Below, in pieces: positions 53,238 through 62,218 of a stretch of 64,000 nucleotides of DNA. The notes under the pieces were generated by a model. That model was not told the origin of the DNA and did no database searches. It saw nothing but the letters and a program-made list of their open reading frames with translations. The DNA is from Rhizobium sp. P40RR-XXII (GTDB lineage: Bacteria > Pseudomonadota > Alphaproteobacteria > Rhizobiales > Rhizobiaceae): NCBI RefSeq assembly GCF_012641405.1, contig NZ_JABAII010000001.1:617283-681282 (forward strand), in the 5' to 3' direction. Within the stretch, counting starts at the first letter, position 1. Every line of letters begins with the position of its first letter. The translations under genes and the position numbers were made by a program.

Positions 53238-54422
53238 ATGCTCAAAGATTTTTCCATCCAAAGCCTGTTCATGGGATGCCTCACGGCTTTTGTCGGCTTT
53301 GCCAGTTCCTTCGCCGTCGTCTTCCACGGCCTGCAGGTCGTGGGTGCCACGGACGCTCAGGCGGCATCCGGGCTGACAGCGCTTTCGGTGGCGATGGGCG
53401 TTTGCGCCATCGTGCTCAGCGTGGCGACGAGGCTTCCCATCAGCATTGCCTGGTCGACGCCGGGCGCGGCGTTGCTGGCAAGTGCGGGGGCGATCGAGGG
53501 TGGCTTTCCAGCAGCTGTCGGGGCGTTCTTCATTTGCGGCCTGTTGATCGTCATTGCCGGGCTGTTCCGGCCTTTTGGACGGGCGGTCGCGTCGATCCCG
53601 GCGCCGCTCGCCAATGCCATGCTGGCCGGCGTTCTGCTCGGCCTTTGCTTTGCGCCTGTGAAGGCGATTGCTTTCAATCCGGCCTTTGGCCTGCCCATCA
53701 TCCTCGCCTGGATCGTCGTCGGCGCGTTCAAGCGGCTATGGGCCGTGCCGGCGGCACTTGCAGCCTTCGCGCTGGTGCTGGCCTTCGGCGTGAAGATACC
53801 GGACGGTGCGTTTGCCTCGCTCGAACATTCGCTGCTGCCGACGGTCGAATTCGTCAAGCCGGTCTTCACGCTCGCCGGCATCGTTTCCATCGCGCTGCCG
53901 CTGTTCATCGTGACGATGGCGTCACAGAATATTCCCGGCATCGCGGTGCTGAAGGTGCATGATTACGATCCCAAGCCCGGCCCTCTGTTTGCCGTGACCG
54001 GCGTATTCTCGTTGCTTGCCGTTCCCTTTGGCGGCCATGCCGTCAATCTTGCGGCCATCACGGCCGCCATGTGCGCCGGACAGGATGCGCATGCCGATCC
54101 AGGGAGGCGCTATTGGGCGGCGATCGTCGCCGGACTTGGCTATATCGTCTTCGGATTGCTGGCGAGCGCGGTTACGGCTTTCGTGGCGCTCGCGCCGTCG
54201 ATCCTCATCGAGGCGGTGGCCGGCCTGGCTCTTGTCGGTGCATTCTCCAACTCCGCCTTGAATGCCTTCCAGCAACCGGAATCGCGTGAGGCAGCCGCGA
54301 TTACTTTTCTCGTGACGGCATCGGGCGTTTCCTTCGGCGGGATTTCCGGCGCCTTCTGGGGGCTGATTGCCGGCGGATTGATGCTGGCGCTGTCGCGCGG
54401 CGTGCAAATGCTGAAGAGGTGA
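53238..54422 (+). CDS. benE: BenE-family (benzoate/H+ symporter) transporter
   Basis: A protein of about 394 aa with 11-12 membrane helices. Family features are LPISIAWSTPGAALLASAGAI, LANAMLAGVLLGLCFAPVKA, FIVTMASQNIPGIAVLKVHDY and PFGGHAVNLAAITAAMCAGQDAHADP. BenE proteins import benzoate or related aromatic acids, but no aromatic-degradation genes are adjacent, so the substrate is inferred from family only. The start is uncertain (ATG 53238 gives family length; ATG 53181 and 53121 are in frame). It is divergent from the DeoR gene. Confidence 0.82.
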   Translation: MLKDFSIQSLFMGCLTAFVGFASSFAVVFHGLQVVGATDAQAASGLTALSVAMGVCAIVLSVATRLPISIAWSTPGAALLASAGAIEGGFPAAVGAFFICGLLIVIAGLFRPFGRAVASIPAPLANAMLAGVLLGLCFAPVKAIAFNPAFGLPIILAWIVVGAFKRLWAVPAALAAFALVLAFGVKIPDGAFASLEHSLLPTVEFVKPVFTLAGIVSIALPLFIVTMASQNIPGIAVLKVHDYDPKPGPLFAVTGVFSLLAVPFGGHAVNLAAITAAMCAGQDAHADPGRRYWAAIVAGLGYIVFGLLASAVTAFVALAPSILIEAVAGLALVGAFSNSALNAFQQPESREAAAITFLVTASGVSFGGISGAFWGLIAGGLMLALSRGVQMLKR

Positions 54423-54430
54423 GCAAGGGG

Positions 54431-54459
54431 TTGCTTCTTTTCGGTCCGGCGGCTATAAG
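54431..54459 (+). promoter_or_regulatory. Promoter of the leuA leader
   Basis: TTGCTT at 54431 and TATAAG at 54454 are 17 bases apart. The predicted transcription start falls at about 54466, at the leader ATG. Confidence 0.5.
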
Positions 54460-54466
54460 CGCCACC

Positions 54467-54592
54467 ATGAAGTTGACTGGCGCAAAGATTTCCGAACAGA
54501 TTGCACGTGGGCGCGTTGCCCTGCGTGACAATACGCGCGCCCTTACCTCGCTTCTCCTCCTCGGCCTTACGCGCGGTTGCCGGGTCCTTTGA
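54467..54592 (+). CDS. Putative leucine leader peptide of leuA
   Basis: A 41-codon ORF without ribosome-binding site, likely leaderless. Near its end it reads ALTSLLLLGLT, with six Leu codons among nine (CTT and CTC). Leucine starvation should stall the ribosome there. The stop codon overlaps the left arm of a perfect inverted repeat GAGGAGCG / CGCTCCTC (54591-54634), which encloses a second stem. The arrangement is that of amino-acid attenuators of leu operons. Confidence 0.72.
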   Translation: MKLTGAKISEQIARGRVALRDNTRALTSLLLLGLTRGCRVL

Positions 54593-54634
54593 GGAGCGCC
54601 CGGCGGCCGAAAAGCCCGCTGGCCATCGCTCCTC
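54591..54634 (+). promoter_or_regulatory. Attenuator-type hairpin after the leucine leader ORF
   Basis: Outer arms GAGGAGCG / CGCTCCTC and inner arms CGGCGG / CCGCTG. It begins at the leader stop codon, so ribosome position would control its folding. No T-run follows it, so it may be an antiterminator or sequester structure. Confidence 0.6.
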
Positions 54635-54749
54635 GCGACTTACCCTAAAATCGACAGATCACCCGCAAGGGTCCGCATTTATCATCGCCAAGCCGCATCC
54701 GATCGGCTAAGACGCGGGACGAAATGACGGGAAAGGAAGAGACGAGACC

Positions 54750-56456
54750 ATGGACGCGAACAGCCATTCCCCCAAAGGCATGCCCGAAGCGGCGGTGAAA
54801 TACCGCGCCTATCCGCAAATCAACATTCCCGACCGGACCTGGCCGTCCAAGGTCATCACCAAGGCGCCGATCTGGTGTTCAGTCGACCTGCGCGACGGCA
54901 ACCAGGCGCTCGTCGATCCGATGGGTCACGACCGCAAGGCGCGCATGTTTCAGCTGTTGCTGGATATGGGCTTCAAGGAAATCGAGATCGGTTTCCCCTC
55001 CGCTTCGCAGACCGACTTCGACTTTGCCCGCTGGTGCATCGAGCAGGGCAACGTATCGGCCGATGTGTCGTTGCAGGTTCTCGTCCAGTGCCGTCCGGAA
55101 TTGATCACCCGGACCTTCGAGGCGCTGGAAGGCGCCAACAAGCCGATCGTGCATTTCTACAATTCCACCAGCGAGTTGCAGCGCCGCGTAGTGTTTGCCA
55201 AGGATGTGCAGGGTATCAAGCAGATCGCCGTCGATGCGGCCAAGATGATCAGCGACATGGCGGCCAAGGCCGGCGGCGGCTATCGTTTCGAATATTCGCC
55301 GGAGAGCTTCACCGGCACCGAGCTGGACGTGGCGCTGGAGATCTGCAACGCGGTGATCGACGTCATGAAGCCGACGCCGGACAACAAGCTGATCATCAAC
55401 CTGCCGTCGACGGTGGAAATGGCGACGCCGAACATCTATGCCGACCAGATCGAATGGATGTGCCGCAATCTCGACAACCGCGAAAACCTGATCATCTCGC
55501 TGCATCCGCACAATGACCGCGGCACGGGCATCGCAGCCGCCGAGCTGGCGCTGATGGCCGGCGCGGACCGCGTCGAAGGCACGCTCTTCGGCAATGGCGA
55601 ACGCACCGGCAACGTCGACGTGGTCACGATGGCGCTGAACATGTTCACGCAGGGCGTCGATCCGGAACTGGATTGCTCGAACATCGAGCGCATGAAGGAA
55701 GTCTTCGAATATTCCAACCAGATGGCGATTGGCGAGCGTCATCCTTACGTCGGCGAGCTGGTCTACACCGCCTTTTCCGGCTCGCATCAGGATGCGATCA
55801 ACAAGGGCATGAAGGCCGCCAAGGTCGCCAACGATCCGGTCTGGGAAGTGCCCTATCTGCCGATCGACCCGCAGGATGTCGGCCGCACTTATGAGGCGAT
55901 CATCCGCATCAACTCGCAGTCCGGCAAGGGCGGCATCGCCTATATCATGCAGCAGGACTACGGGCTGAACCTGCCACGCAATCTCCAGGTGGAATATCGC
56001 GAGGAGATCCAGCGCATCACCGACGAAGAAGGCAAGGAACTGCCGTCCAAGCGCATCTATGAGCATTTCATCGAGCGTTACGTGACGCAGCCCGATGCGC
56101 GGCTCCGCTTCGTCGACCATCACACCTTCGCTGACCCGGAGCACAGGGGGCAGCGCATCGTCGCGGCCGAGATCACCGACAATGGCGAGGTGAAGCGCAT
56201 CGAGGGCAGAGGCAACGGCCCGATCGACGGTTTCATCAATGCGCTTTCGATCTATCTCGGTATCCCGATGTCGGTCGAGGATTATTCCGAGCACTCGCTG
56301 CAGCACGGCTCCAACGCTTCGGCGATCTCCTATGTCGAAGTCTCCCATCCGGGCGGCAAGCTCTTCGGTGCCGGCATCAACACCAACATCGTCGCGGCGT
56401 CTCTCGAGGCGATCGTATCGGCCGCGAACCGTGTTCTCGCGATCAGGGCGGCGTAA
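54750..56456 (+). CDS. leuA: 2-isopropylmalate synthase
   Basis: A 568-aa enzyme of the long LeuA class that condenses 2-ketoisovalerate and acetyl-CoA, the first committed step to leucine. The N-terminal PQINIPDRTWPSKVITKAPIWCSVDLRDGNQAL contains the catalytic Arg-Asp. ISLHPHNDRGTG holds the metal His. The C-terminal regulatory domain (about 430-560) binds leucine for feedback inhibition. It is preceded by a Leu-rich leader ORF and followed by a large bidirectional terminator. Confidence 0.95.
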   Translation: MDANSHSPKGMPEAAVKYRAYPQINIPDRTWPSKVITKAPIWCSVDLRDGNQALVDPMGHDRKARMFQLLLDMGFKEIEIGFPSASQTDFDFARWCIEQGNVSADVSLQVLVQCRPELITRTFEALEGANKPIVHFYNSTSELQRRVVFAKDVQGIKQIAVDAAKMISDMAAKAGGGYRFEYSPESFTGTELDVALEICNAVIDVMKPTPDNKLIINLPSTVEMATPNIYADQIEWMCRNLDNRENLIISLHPHNDRGTGIAAAELALMAGADRVEGTLFGNGERTGNVDVVTMALNMFTQGVDPELDCSNIERMKEVFEYSNQMAIGERHPYVGELVYTAFSGSHQDAINKGMKAAKVANDPVWEVPYLPIDPQDVGRTYEAIIRINSQSGKGGIAYIMQQDYGLNLPRNLQVEYREEIQRITDEEGKELPSKRIYEHFIERYVTQPDARLRFVDHHTFADPEHRGQRIVAAEITDNGEVKRIEGRGNGPIDGFINALSIYLGIPMSVEDYSEHSLQHGSNASAISYVEVSHPGGKLFGAGINTNIVAASLEAIVSAANRVLAIRAA

Positions 56457-56486
56457 GGCTGAGACGGTCTCTGCAGCGCTGATTTT

Positions 56487-56568
56487 AAAAAGCTCCCTCG
56501 GTTTGAACTGGCCCCCGAAAGTTGGACGACAACTTCGGGGGTCAGTTCAGTTTTCGAGGGAGCTTTTT
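56487..56568. terminator. Large bidirectional terminator containing IS-end-like inverted repeat
   Basis: Outer stem AAAAAGCTCCCTCG / CGAGGGAGCTTTTT. Inner stem AACTGGCCCCCGAAAGTTG / CAACTTCGGGGGTCAGTT with a 5-base loop. It separates the convergent leuA and ABC exporter genes. The inner repeat resembles terminal repeats of IS3-type elements (recalled pattern, not searched). Confidence 0.85.
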
Positions 56569-56576
56569 GTTGCGCG

Positions 56577-58421
56577 TCAGCCGGCTGCCGGCTCGTCGCC
56601 TTCGATGAAGCCGCCGGATTGATGGGACCACAGCGTTGCGTAGATGCCGTTTTGGGCGATCAGCTCTGAATGCGTCCCGTCCTCGACGATGCGGCCCTGA
56701 TCCAGCACGACGATACGGTCCATGCGCGCGATGGTTGACAGGCGATGCGCAATGGCGATGACTGTCTTGTCCTCCATGATGCTATAGAGCGTGTCCTGGA
56801 TGGCAGCTTCCACCTCCGAATCGAGGGCCGACGTTGCCTCGTCGAGCACCAGGATCGGAGCGTCCTTGAGGACGGCGCGCGCGATCGCCACACGTTGCCG
56901 CTGACCGCCGGAGAGCTGAACGCCACGTTCGCCCGCATGGGCGTCGAAGCCCGTACGTCCCTCCTGATCCCTTAGCTTTGCGATAAAGTCGCTCGCGGCT
57001 GCCTTCTCGGCCGCGGCGATAATTGCATTTTCCGAGAAGCGGGGATTCGCGTGCGCGATGTTATCGCGAATGGAGCGGTGAAGGAGCGACGCCTCCTGGC
57101 TGACCACGGCAATCTGCCGGCGCAAACTATCCTGCGTCACCTGCCGAATATCCTGCCCATCGATTTCGATGGTGCCGGCTTCCGGATCGAAGAAGCGCAG
57201 CAGGAGGTTGACGAGGGTCGATTTGCCGGTGCCGGAGCGACCGACAAGGCCGACCTTCTGGCCTGCCGCAATTCGCAGGGAAACGCCATCCAGCCCGCCG
57301 TCTCCCTTGCCGTAGTGATGCGTTACATGATGGAAGACTATCTCGCCCCTTGTAACGGCAAGCGGCTGAGCTGCCGGCGCGTCCGTAATGGTGAGCGGCT
57401 GTGAGATGGTCAACAGGGATTGCCGCATGGCGCCGAGATGCGCAAAGAGCGAGGAAACCGCGTCCAGCATCCATTCGGCCATGCCGGTTATGCGGAAGCT
57501 CAGCGCGAGAGATGCGGCGATGAGCCCGAGCGGCGCGCCGCCGGACTGCCATAGGACCACCGCATAGCCGACAAGCGTGACGATGAGGAAACTGCCGAGG
57601 AACAGCATGCTCGAATTGACAAGCACTTCCAGCCTCTGCACCCGAACGAATGTTTCGCGCGTTAGAGCGAAACGATGCCGGGCTTCTTTGTCTTCCGCCT
57701 TCGCATCGGCGAAAAGCTTGATGAGGTCGATATTGGCATAGCTGTCCACCAACATGCCCGTCAGCTCGGCATAGGCTCCTTGATACCACGCGGAGGCTCT
57801 CTGCAGGCGAGGGATGACATAGGCCATCAGGGCGAGATAGCAGAGGAGCCAGGCGATGAGAGGCCAGATCAGACGCGGGTCGATCGAGGCCATCAGCCAG
57901 AGCGAGCCGGCCACGTAGATCGTGACAAAGGAGAGCGTGTGCAGGATTGCATAGGTGGCACCCGTTGCCTCCGTGCCGATGTCGCGCACCTGGCTGGCGA
58001 TGCGGCCGGAAAAATCCTGACGAAACCAGCCGACCGATTGCCGAAGGATGTGACGATGGGCTTGCCACCGGAACAAGGTCTCTGCATTGGGCCGGAATGC
58101 GATGTCATCAAGACTTTCGCGGAGATATCCGGCAAGAGGCCGTCCGATCAGCACAAGGGCTGCGGCCGCCAGCAAGCCCAGCCCTTCGGATGCCCAGAAA
58201 TCCTCCCGGCGGGCGGTGGCGAGATTGTCCACCAGCCGGCTGGAATAGCCGATGAGCCAGATCTCGATAATGGCGCCGATCATGGTCAAGCCGAGGCTGA
58301 TCGCCATGACTGTGCGAAACGGACGAAGGTTGGTTAGAAGATAGCGCCAGGTCCCGGATGATGGTTGCTGCCCGTCATGATCCTGGAACGGATCGACAAG
58401 CTCTTCAAAGCGACGAAACAT
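56577..58421 (-). CDS. ABC exporter half-transporter (membrane plus ATPase domain)
   Basis: A 614-aa fusion of six membrane helices (about residues 35-330) and an ATPase domain. The ATPase has GRSGTGKST (Walker A), VSQEASLLHRSIRDNI (Q-loop and X-loop region), LSGGQRQRVAIARA, ILVLDEATSALD and AHRLSTI (His switch). The class includes MsbA-, Atm1- and drug-exporter-type homodimers; substrate not evident. The N-terminal FEELVDPFQDHDGQQPSSGTWRYL is typical of a common rhizobial ABC subfamily. It is convergent with leuA. Confidence 0.9.
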   Translation of the reverse strand: MFRRFEELVDPFQDHDGQQPSSGTWRYLLTNLRPFRTVMAISLGLTMIGAIIEIWLIGYSSRLVDNLATARREDFWASEGLGLLAAAALVLIGRPLAGYLRESLDDIAFRPNAETLFRWQAHRHILRQSVGWFRQDFSGRIASQVRDIGTEATGATYAILHTLSFVTIYVAGSLWLMASIDPRLIWPLIAWLLCYLALMAYVIPRLQRASAWYQGAYAELTGMLVDSYANIDLIKLFADAKAEDKEARHRFALTRETFVRVQRLEVLVNSSMLFLGSFLIVTLVGYAVVLWQSGGAPLGLIAASLALSFRITGMAEWMLDAVSSLFAHLGAMRQSLLTISQPLTITDAPAAQPLAVTRGEIVFHHVTHHYGKGDGGLDGVSLRIAAGQKVGLVGRSGTGKSTLVNLLLRFFDPEAGTIEIDGQDIRQVTQDSLRRQIAVVSQEASLLHRSIRDNIAHANPRFSENAIIAAAEKAAASDFIAKLRDQEGRTGFDAHAGERGVQLSGGQRQRVAIARAVLKDAPILVLDEATSALDSEVEAAIQDTLYSIMEDKTVIAIAHRLSTIARMDRIVVLDQGRIVEDGTHSELIAQNGIYATLWSHQSGGFIEGDEPAAG

Positions 58422-58695
58422 AAGTGCCCTCCGCGGGCGAAAGATAACAATCTGATGATCGGGCCGATAAAGCAGCCCTTCACGGCACTGCTTTTCAGCG
58501 GTGATTTCCTGTGCCGTGATTTTTCATCCGAGTGCTCTCCTCATAGGTCGCTGCAACAGCTATAGCGTGTATCGGGGTCGATGTCAGCAGCAATTGTACC
58601 ATGATCGTGCGGCGTTGCGGGCGTGGAACGCTGTCCGCGCCGAAGCGGCAGACGTCGAAACCTGCCGACGACATGTGCTTCGGTGTATGTTTTGT

Positions 58696-58899
58696 TCAGG
58701 CTTTGCCCTTGGTAAGTTCATCGCGCTGCTTCGTCAGGCGCTCGAGCTCTTCTTCCTGTTCGGCGATCCGTTCCGATGTCCGTTCTTCGTCGGCTGCGCC
58801 GGAAAAGGCGGCGGCCTGCTCGATCAATTCGCGAAGATTTCCCCTTATCACCGCAATGCGCCTGTCGATTTCTGGAATGGTCAGCAGAATGTCGGACAT
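58696..58899 (-). CDS. Small coiled-coil protein, 67 aa
   Basis: MSDILLTIPEIDRRIAVIRG followed by a charged coiled coil (ERIAEQEEELERLTKQRDELTKG). The codon pattern and clean amphipathic helix suggest a real gene. No family was recognised. A 274-base stretch without genes lies between it and the ABC exporter start. Confidence 0.65.
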   Translation of the reverse strand: MSDILLTIPEIDRRIAVIRGNLRELIEQAAAFSGAADEERTSERIAEQEEELERLTKQRDELTKGKA

Positions 58900-59000
58900 G
58901 TCGAAACTCCAGCATGATTAGCGGACCGGTGCCATTGCCGCAGGATCATTATCCATCGACCGTCATTCGGCCGCAAGCTGCAAAAAGGGAGGAGGAGCGG

Positions 59001-59834
59001 TCAGATCTCCGACGATACCCGGTTGGCGATCTGGTCGAGCATCGCATCCGAGGAAGGGCCGACGACAGCGTAGGTCGCGCCATTGCGATGCCAGGACACG
59101 ATGCTGATATCGTCCTTGATGGTCTCGTTGAAATCGTTGTCGTTGGCGACGCCGTCGGTTTTGGTGAAACAGACGGCGACGACCTCTCCATCGAAGTTCT
59201 TGTAGATCAGCTGGCCGACAGGCTTGCCGCCGGCGATGAACATCCGCGCGCCCTGGAAGACGAGGCCGTCGGCGGCAAGATCCGGGAAATTGAATTTCAC
59301 GCCGACCGTGCTTGCCAGCCACTTGCTGATTTCGTCCAGTTCGCTTGCCTGCAGCTCGACCATATGACGTGGCTGGCGCGAATAGATGCGATGATAGGCG
59401 GCTATATCATCCAGCCAGTTTCGCGTCGCGACCTGGGCCGGGGTGACGGGCGCCGCCTCCGGCGCATTGGCGGATTGAGTGCCGAAGAGATAACCTATGC
59501 CGCCGCCGAGTGCGAAGAGGATCAGGGCTGCCGCCAGCGACTGCCTGCCGTTCGGCGCCAATTTCAGGGATGGCCGGGCAAGACGGGGGGAAGGGTCGCG
59601 AGTCTTCGGAGGCTGGGCGCTCTTGATGGAACGAACGAGCGCAAGCGGCACCGGCTCTTTCAAAACCTCGTCGAAAGCCTTGCGGCCGACATCGGAACCG
59701 TGCTTCAGCTCATTGAATATGCGCTGCGCATTCGGATCGGAAGCAATGAGCTTTTCCAGCTCTTCCTTTTCTTCCCGGCTCGTTTCGCCGTCCATGAAAG
59801 CGGACAAGCGGACTTCGAGCGGCGTTTTTTTCAT
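59001..59834 (-). CDS. Anti-sigma factor (membrane-anchored)
   Basis: A 277-aa protein. It has a cytoplasmic N-terminus (RLSAFMDGETSREEKEELEKLIASDPNAQRIFNEL) of the anti-sigma type, one membrane helix (about residues 95-115, AAALILFALGGGIGYLFG) and a periplasmic sensor domain. It lacks the His-x3-Cys-x2-Cys zinc motif. It follows the ECF sigma gene by 12 bases and probably sequesters it until an envelope signal arrives. Confidence 0.85.
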   Translation of the reverse strand: MKKTPLEVRLSAFMDGETSREEKEELEKLIASDPNAQRIFNELKHGSDVGRKAFDEVLKEPVPLALVRSIKSAQPPKTRDPSPRLARPSLKLAPNGRQSLAAALILFALGGGIGYLFGTQSANAPEAAPVTPAQVATRNWLDDIAAYHRIYSRQPRHMVELQASELDEISKWLASTVGVKFNFPDLAADGLVFQGARMFIAGGKPVGQLIYKNFDGEVVAVCFTKTDGVANDNDFNETIKDDISIVSWHRNGATYAVVGPSSDAMLDQIANRVSSEI

Positions 59835-59846
59835 GTCTTGCAATGC

Positions 59847-60362
59847 TTAAAACCTTCGAGGCGAGCGACTATGACCCTGAGAAGCAAGGTAAAGACGTGC
59901 GCTGGAGAGCCGCGACATCACTGCCGATAGCGGAATGCCGAGGATATCGGCCGCCTGCTTGTAGCTGTGTCCTTCGACATCGACCAGCAGGAAGACACTG
60001 GCCAGTCCTTCGGGCAAAGATGTGACGAGGCGATGCGCTTCTCCGGCTTCCACCGGATTTAAATGTGTTCCGGATGCAGGGTCGCCCTGTTCCAGGGCAT
60101 TGCCCTTGCCGGCGGTGGGGCGCAGCTTGTGGCGCCGTGCTTCGTCGACCCATTGATGCCGAGCCATGGTGTAAAGCCAGCTTTCCAATTTGCCGCCGCT
60201 GTTCCACAGATGGAACTTGGCGATGCCACGCTGACAGACGCTTTGGACGAGCTCGTCCGCCTCGGCCAGATCGCCGGTCAGCGTCACCGCGAAGCGTCGA
60301 AGCTTCGGAAGAAGGCCGACCAGATCGCGTCTGATATCGATGGCTGCTACCGGCGTTGGCAT
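59847..60362 (-). CDS. ECF-family RNA polymerase sigma factor
   Basis: A 171-aa sigma factor. Region 2 is LLPKLRRFAVTLTGDLAEADELVQSVCQRGIAKFHLW with ESWLYTMARHQWVDEARRHK. Region 4 is LPEGLASVFLLVDVEGHSYKQAADILGIPLSAVMSRLSSARLYL. It is short and has no extra C-terminal domain. It pairs with the downstream anti-sigma factor. No clear autoregulated ECF promoter was recognised upstream. Confidence 0.92.
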   Translation of the reverse strand: MPTPVAAIDIRRDLVGLLPKLRRFAVTLTGDLAEADELVQSVCQRGIAKFHLWNSGGKLESWLYTMARHQWVDEARRHKLRPTAGKGNALEQGDPASGTHLNPVEAGEAHRLVTSLPEGLASVFLLVDVEGHSYKQAADILGIPLSAVMSRLSSARLYLASQGHSRSPRRF

Positions 60363-60571
60363 GGTCTTTCCAAAGAAGCGTTGGAGGTTGTCACATGGTC
60401 GACATGCTTCCGCAAATAATGACCCCTCCCTTGGAAAAGGTGACGCGAGCAGAATGATCGTCCTGTGTTGGTATGAACCATTTCCGTGCCGTTTCGCAAG
60501 CCTTCAAAACACTCGCGCACTCAACTGTCTTTCTCCGGGCGGCGATCGGCATATGCCTGACCCGCGCCGCC

Positions 60572-61138
60572 TCAATAGGCGACCTGGCCCTTCAGCGATT
60601 GCAGCAGCGAGCGGTAAGCCCAGGTGTCTTCGCCGCCGCGATCGCGAATCTCGACCAGCTGGACGCGCGCGCCCTGAACATCACCCTGATCGAGAAGGGC
60701 CTGCCCCATGTAGGAGCGCGCAAGGATATAGTTCTCGTCGCGTTGCAGCGCCTTGCGATAGTAGCTCATGCCGAGCTCCATGCGGCCCGCCTTGCGATTG
60801 GCGTAACCAAGATAGTTGAGAATGCGGGGATCGTCCTGGTTCCTTGCGAGCTTCAGGACGGTGATGGCATTGTCGTACTGGCCCGCATAGGCGAATTCGC
60901 GCGCCGCCTGGAACAGCTGATCGTCATTGAAGCCGCTTTGCTTCGGCTTCACGCATTCCTTCTTGTCTTTGTCCCAAACCTTGCCGTCCGTGCATTTGAT
61001 CGTGGTCTTGCTCTTTGGCGGCGGGGCTGTTTCGTCACTTTCGGAGCCGGCGGCGATGGCCTGCAGGCTGGCGGCAAACAAGAATCCGACGGTGAGCGCC
61101 ACAGTCGAGGAGCTTTTCATTGCGGCCTTGAAACCCAT
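60572..61138 (-). CDS. Secreted TPR-repeat protein
   Basis: A 188-aa protein with a signal peptide (about residues 1-29, ending LQAIAAGS), a small Cys pair segment (IKCTDGKVWDKDKKECVKP) and then TPR repeats (FAYAGQYDNAITVLKLARNQDDPRILNYLGYANRKAGRMELGMSYYRKALQ). It is probably a periplasmic scaffold. It lies upstream of the sigma gene by 209 bases in the same direction, so a functional link is possible. Confidence 0.78.
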   Translation of the reverse strand: MGFKAAMKSSSTVALTVGFLFAASLQAIAAGSESDETAPPPKSKTTIKCTDGKVWDKDKKECVKPKQSGFNDDQLFQAAREFAYAGQYDNAITVLKLARNQDDPRILNYLGYANRKAGRMELGMSYYRKALQRDENYILARSYMGQALLDQGDVQGARVQLVEIRDRGGEDTWAYRSLLQSLKGQVAY

Positions 61139-61229
61139 CCTATCCTCCCGGGATTCCGATGGTTCGATTGTAGCTCCGTATCCTAGAAAACGCTACCGAA
61201 ACGATGCGTGCGGCATCCGAAAATGCCGA

Positions 61230-62150
61230 TCATGTCGCCAGAATATCGACGCCTTCCGGATCGACGCCATTGCCCTGGTCATTGAGGCTGTAGCGTTCGG
61301 CCGTCAACTCCCAGGCGCCCGGACGACCGTCGATCGTGAAGAGATTATAGGCGGCGCGCGGCTTCAGGCCGCCAACCCCTTGCGAGGCTGAGGCGATCCC
61401 GACAATGGGCACCGGACCCATATGGCCGCGCAGCCAATGCAAGGTGTTAAGATGCGTGTGTCCATGCAGGACCAACTCCGCGCCGCCCGTCGAGAGGACC
61501 GCCGCAAAGCGGCGAATGCCGATCATGCGCTTGTAGAAGCTGGTTGCGCCGCGAATCGGCGGGTGGTGGATCATGATGACGCGAAAGAGCCCGGCATCCC
61601 CGGCCGCGCGCAGGATGTTTACCGTCTCGCGCGCCTGGCGGGCGGAGAAGAAGCCGCTTGCGGCAAAGGGTGGCGTGGCGACGGCGGTCGAGCAGCCGAC
61701 CAATGCAACCTGGCCCCGGATGCGCAGATAAGGAAAAATGCGCTGGTTTTCCGGCCACTCGGCGGGAGCGCTGTCGCCGCTGACATAGGGATACCAGGCG
61801 CGCATGGCCTTTTCGTATGCGCCGGGCACATAGGCATCGTGATTGCCGGGGACGACGGAAGTATGAAGGGGATCGCCGACCGTCTTCAGCCATGCGGCTG
61901 CGGCCTGGATCTCCATGCCGCTCGCAAGATTGACGAGATCGCCGGTTACGGCCAGATGATCGGCCTGCTTCGCCTTGATGTCGTCAAGAAGGAGATCGAG
62001 CGTACCGCCAAAAAGGTGCTTGCGCCGGTTCCGATGCCAGTTCACAAATCCGGTAATGCGTTTGGAGGCGAGTTCTCTGATCGAAAGGCGTGGCAGCGGA
62101 CCAAGATGAACATCGGAAATATGCGCGAGCTTGAACATGGGATGAGACAT
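61230..62150 (-). CDS. Calcineurin-like metallophosphoesterase
   Basis: A 306-aa protein with the full metal-site set: HISDVHLGPL, VTGDLVNL, VPGNHDAYV, IMIHHPPIR and LHGHTHLN. This arrangement is seen in 3',5'-cyclic-nucleotide and related phosphodiesterases (CpdA/Icc-like) as well as other phosphoesterases. Start MSHPMFKLAHISD at 62150. Divergent from the NUDIX gene. Confidence 0.88.
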   Translation of the reverse strand: MSHPMFKLAHISDVHLGPLPRLSIRELASKRITGFVNWHRNRRKHLFGGTLDLLLDDIKAKQADHLAVTGDLVNLASGMEIQAAAAWLKTVGDPLHTSVVPGNHDAYVPGAYEKAMRAWYPYVSGDSAPAEWPENQRIFPYLRIRGQVALVGCSTAVATPPFAASGFFSARQARETVNILRAAGDAGLFRVIMIHHPPIRGATSFYKRMIGIRRFAAVLSTGGAELVLHGHTHLNTLHWLRGHMGPVPIVGIASASQGVGGLKPRAAYNLFTIDGRPGAWELTAERYSLNDQGNGVDPEGVDILAT

Positions 62151-62218
62151 AGCCCAGTCTATTGTCAAAACAAATACATCCCCGACCTCATTGCAGACCG
62201 GGGCATCGGGTTTCACGC

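Larger units (their letters stand above)
54423..54749. other. leuA leader region
   Basis: It contains a promoter, a 41-codon Leu-rich ORF, a long hairpin beginning at that ORF's stop, two smaller hairpins (ACCC / GGGT at 54661-54672; AGCCG / CGGCT at 54691-54708), then the leuA ribosome-binding site. No hairpin has a proper T-run. Confidence 0.65.

Noticed and set aside
54879..56348. 489-codon open frame antisense to leuA
   Set aside because: Shadow of leuA; composition dominated by Arg, Asp and His.
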